Source of the DNA: Pleomorphomonas sp. JP5
GTDB lineage: Bacteria; Pseudomonadota; Alphaproteobacteria; Rhizobiales; Pleomorphomonadaceae
Direction: 5' to 3'
Assembly: GCF_023721815.1 (NCBI RefSeq)
Contig: NZ_JAMDLI010000006.1
Coordinates: forward strand, 62,001 to 126,000
Length of the DNA stretch: 64,000 nt
Each line of letters starts with the position of its first letter. The first letter of the stretch is position 1. Of the stretch, positions 63,048-64,000 are shown piece after piece. A program made the translations under genes and the position numbers. The notes beneath the pieces were generated by a model, which worked only from the letters and a program-made list of their open reading frames with translations, was not told the DNA's origin and made no database searches.

Positions 63048-64000
63048 TCACCGCGCCATGTGGCCCCTCTCGCGGGAGTGGCTTCCGACGCCGACCAGTT
63101 GCTCCTCGAACACCAGATGGGCGGCGCCCAGGATGCCGGCGCGGTCGCCGCTCTTCGCCTTGACGATTTGCAGGCTCTGCGTCGCCAGCGGCAGGCAGCG
63201 CTGGTTGACCAGTTCGCGGATGCCGGCCATCAGGTGCTCGCCGGCTTCCGCGAGGGTGCCGCCGACCACCACCAGGTTCGGGTTGAGGACGCTGACGACA
63301 TTGGCCGTCACCTCGCCGAAGCCCTTGCCGGCGGCGCGGATCAGCTGGATCGCCTCGGGCACGCTGCGCTTGACGATGGTGATGACGTCGCGCGCATCCC
63401 GGGCCTCGATCCCCATGGCGCGCAGGTCGCGCGCGATCGCCCAGCCGCCGGAATAGGCTTCGAGGCAGCCGAGCTTGCCGCAGCGGCAGAGCGGCGGGTT
63501 GGGCAGGTCGAGCTGAATGTGGCCGATGTCGGCCGCCGCCCCGCGCCCGCCGCGATAGACTTCGCCGCAGCTGATGAAGCCGCCGCCGATGCCGGTGCCG
63601 GCCTTGATGAAGAAGAAGCAGTCTTCGTCGGGCCAGTAGGTCTTGTACTCGGCCAGCGCCATCAGGTTGACGTCGTTGTCGGCGAAAACCTGGATCTCGT
63701 AACGATCCCGGAACCAGCCGCGAATATCGAAGTCGTACCAGCCGTGCATGACCGACGGGCCGAACACCCGCGCGTTCTTGTAGTCGATGCGCGAGGGAAG
63801 GCAGAGCCCGACGCCAATCACATCGTCGATCGGACGGCCGACGCGTGGCAGCAGGCGTTCGAGGCAGGCGGCGATCTGCTCCAGAATCGCCGTCGGTTCG
63901 TCATCGAGGTCGGTCGCGAAAACCTCCTCGACCAGGATCTTCGGCGTCAGGTCGGTCAGCGCCACCCGCGTCTGGCTCTCGCCGACGTCGACGGCGGCGA
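63048..64000 (-). CDS. ROK family protein (partial, runs off the right edge)
   Basis: At least 317 codons are in the window and the frame is open at the edge. Near the edge AVDVGESQTRVALTDL is the phosphate-1 motif of the ROK sugar kinase fold, so what lies beyond is either a short kinase N terminus or the helix-turn-helix of a ROK repressor. GTGIGGGFI and the zinc motif GHIQLD...LCRCGKLGCLEAY are present. It is convergent with the sugar ABC operon, so it may be its regulator or the sugar kinase. Confidence 0.88.
   Translation of the reverse strand, partial: AAVDVGESQTRVALTDLTPKILVEEVFATDLDDEPTAILEQIAACLERLLPRVGRPIDDVIGVGLCLPSRIDYKNARVFGPSVMHGWYDFDIRGWFRDRYEIQVFADNDVNLMALAEYKTYWPDEDCFFFIKAGTGIGGGFISCGEVYRGGRGAAADIGHIQLDLPNPPLCRCGKLGCLEAYSGGWAIARDLRAMGIEARDARDVITIVKRSVPEAIQLIRAAGKGFGEVTANVVSVLNPNLVVVGGTLAEAGEHLMAGIRELVNQRCLPLATQSLQIVKAKSGDRAGILGAAHLVFEEQLVGVGSHSRERGHMAR

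Overview
The window reads as chromosome of a GC-rich alphaproteobacterium, most likely of the order Hyphomicrobiales (Rhizobiales). Pointers are the CtrA-type TTAA-N7-TTAA box in front of flhA, an RpoE-ChrR (ECF11) singlet-oxygen regulator pair, an ArsR-methyltransferase regulator over the methionine-cycle genes, two glycine-betaine ABC systems and a small dispersed palindromic element. The family or genus cannot be fixed from this sequence. Gene density is high, and most genes sit in short operons joined by ATGA/TGATG overlaps. No rRNA, CRISPR array, prophage or complete insertion sequence is visible.

Layout. 0.5-3.7 kb (-): first glycine betaine/proline ABC operon (proX-proW-proV order). 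4.3-6.5 kb (+): flhA behind an AT-rich stretch with a CtrA box. 6.5-8.7 kb: FosX-type fosfomycin hydrolase, extensin-like lipoprotein, two orphan antitoxin-like genes. 8.9-10.2 kb: Bcr/CflA efflux pump, ending at a 17-bp-stem terminator. 10.3-13.8 kb (-): second proVWX operon with a dispersed repeat inside it. 14.2 kb: Hsp20 behind a sigma32-like promoter. 14.7-16.2 kb: MltB-type transglycosylase and tRNA-Met. 16.3-17.3 kb: a methyltransferase and a truncated antitoxin remnant. 17.3-23.2 kb: the RpoE-ChrR stress island, with three matching TGATCC-N16-CGTA promoters driving FAD oxidoreductase-DUF1365-cyclopropane synthase on one side, rpoE-chrR-DUF1295 on the other, and a separate DUF2177 gene.

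23.3-28.5 kb: tripartite EmrAB/OprM-type efflux operon with a coupled 104-residue unknown, and a divergent TetR gene with a 17-bp operator. 28.5-31.2 kb: truncated haemoglobin, QueF and a diguanylate cyclase. 31.4-38.4 kb: a coherent extracytoplasmic flavin electron-transfer module: ApbE, a PepSY-flavodoxin-reductase membrane fusion, a DUF2271 protein with a candidate FMN-attachment motif, a two-component system and a small periplasmic PepSY protein. The two-component operon and the DUF2271 operon share a near-identical direct-repeat box. kptA and a histidine-kinase remnant lie between them. 38.4-41.5 kb: a GSU2403-type nucleotidyltransferase with a cluster of four operator-like repeats, then a cation/proton antiporter.

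41.6-51.3 kb: uronate uptake and catabolism (TRAP transporter, uxaC, uxuB, uxuA, GntR regulator), interrupted by an ArsR-SRPBCC pair with two identical-spacing operators. 51.3-58.5 kb: the methionine cycle (ArsR-methyltransferase regulator, metF, metH). MetH is split exactly at the linker between its homocysteine and pterin domains, and a PIN toxin plus partner gene sit between the halves. 59.0-64.0 kb: a sugar ABC operon closed by a strong terminator, followed by a convergent ROK protein running off the right edge.
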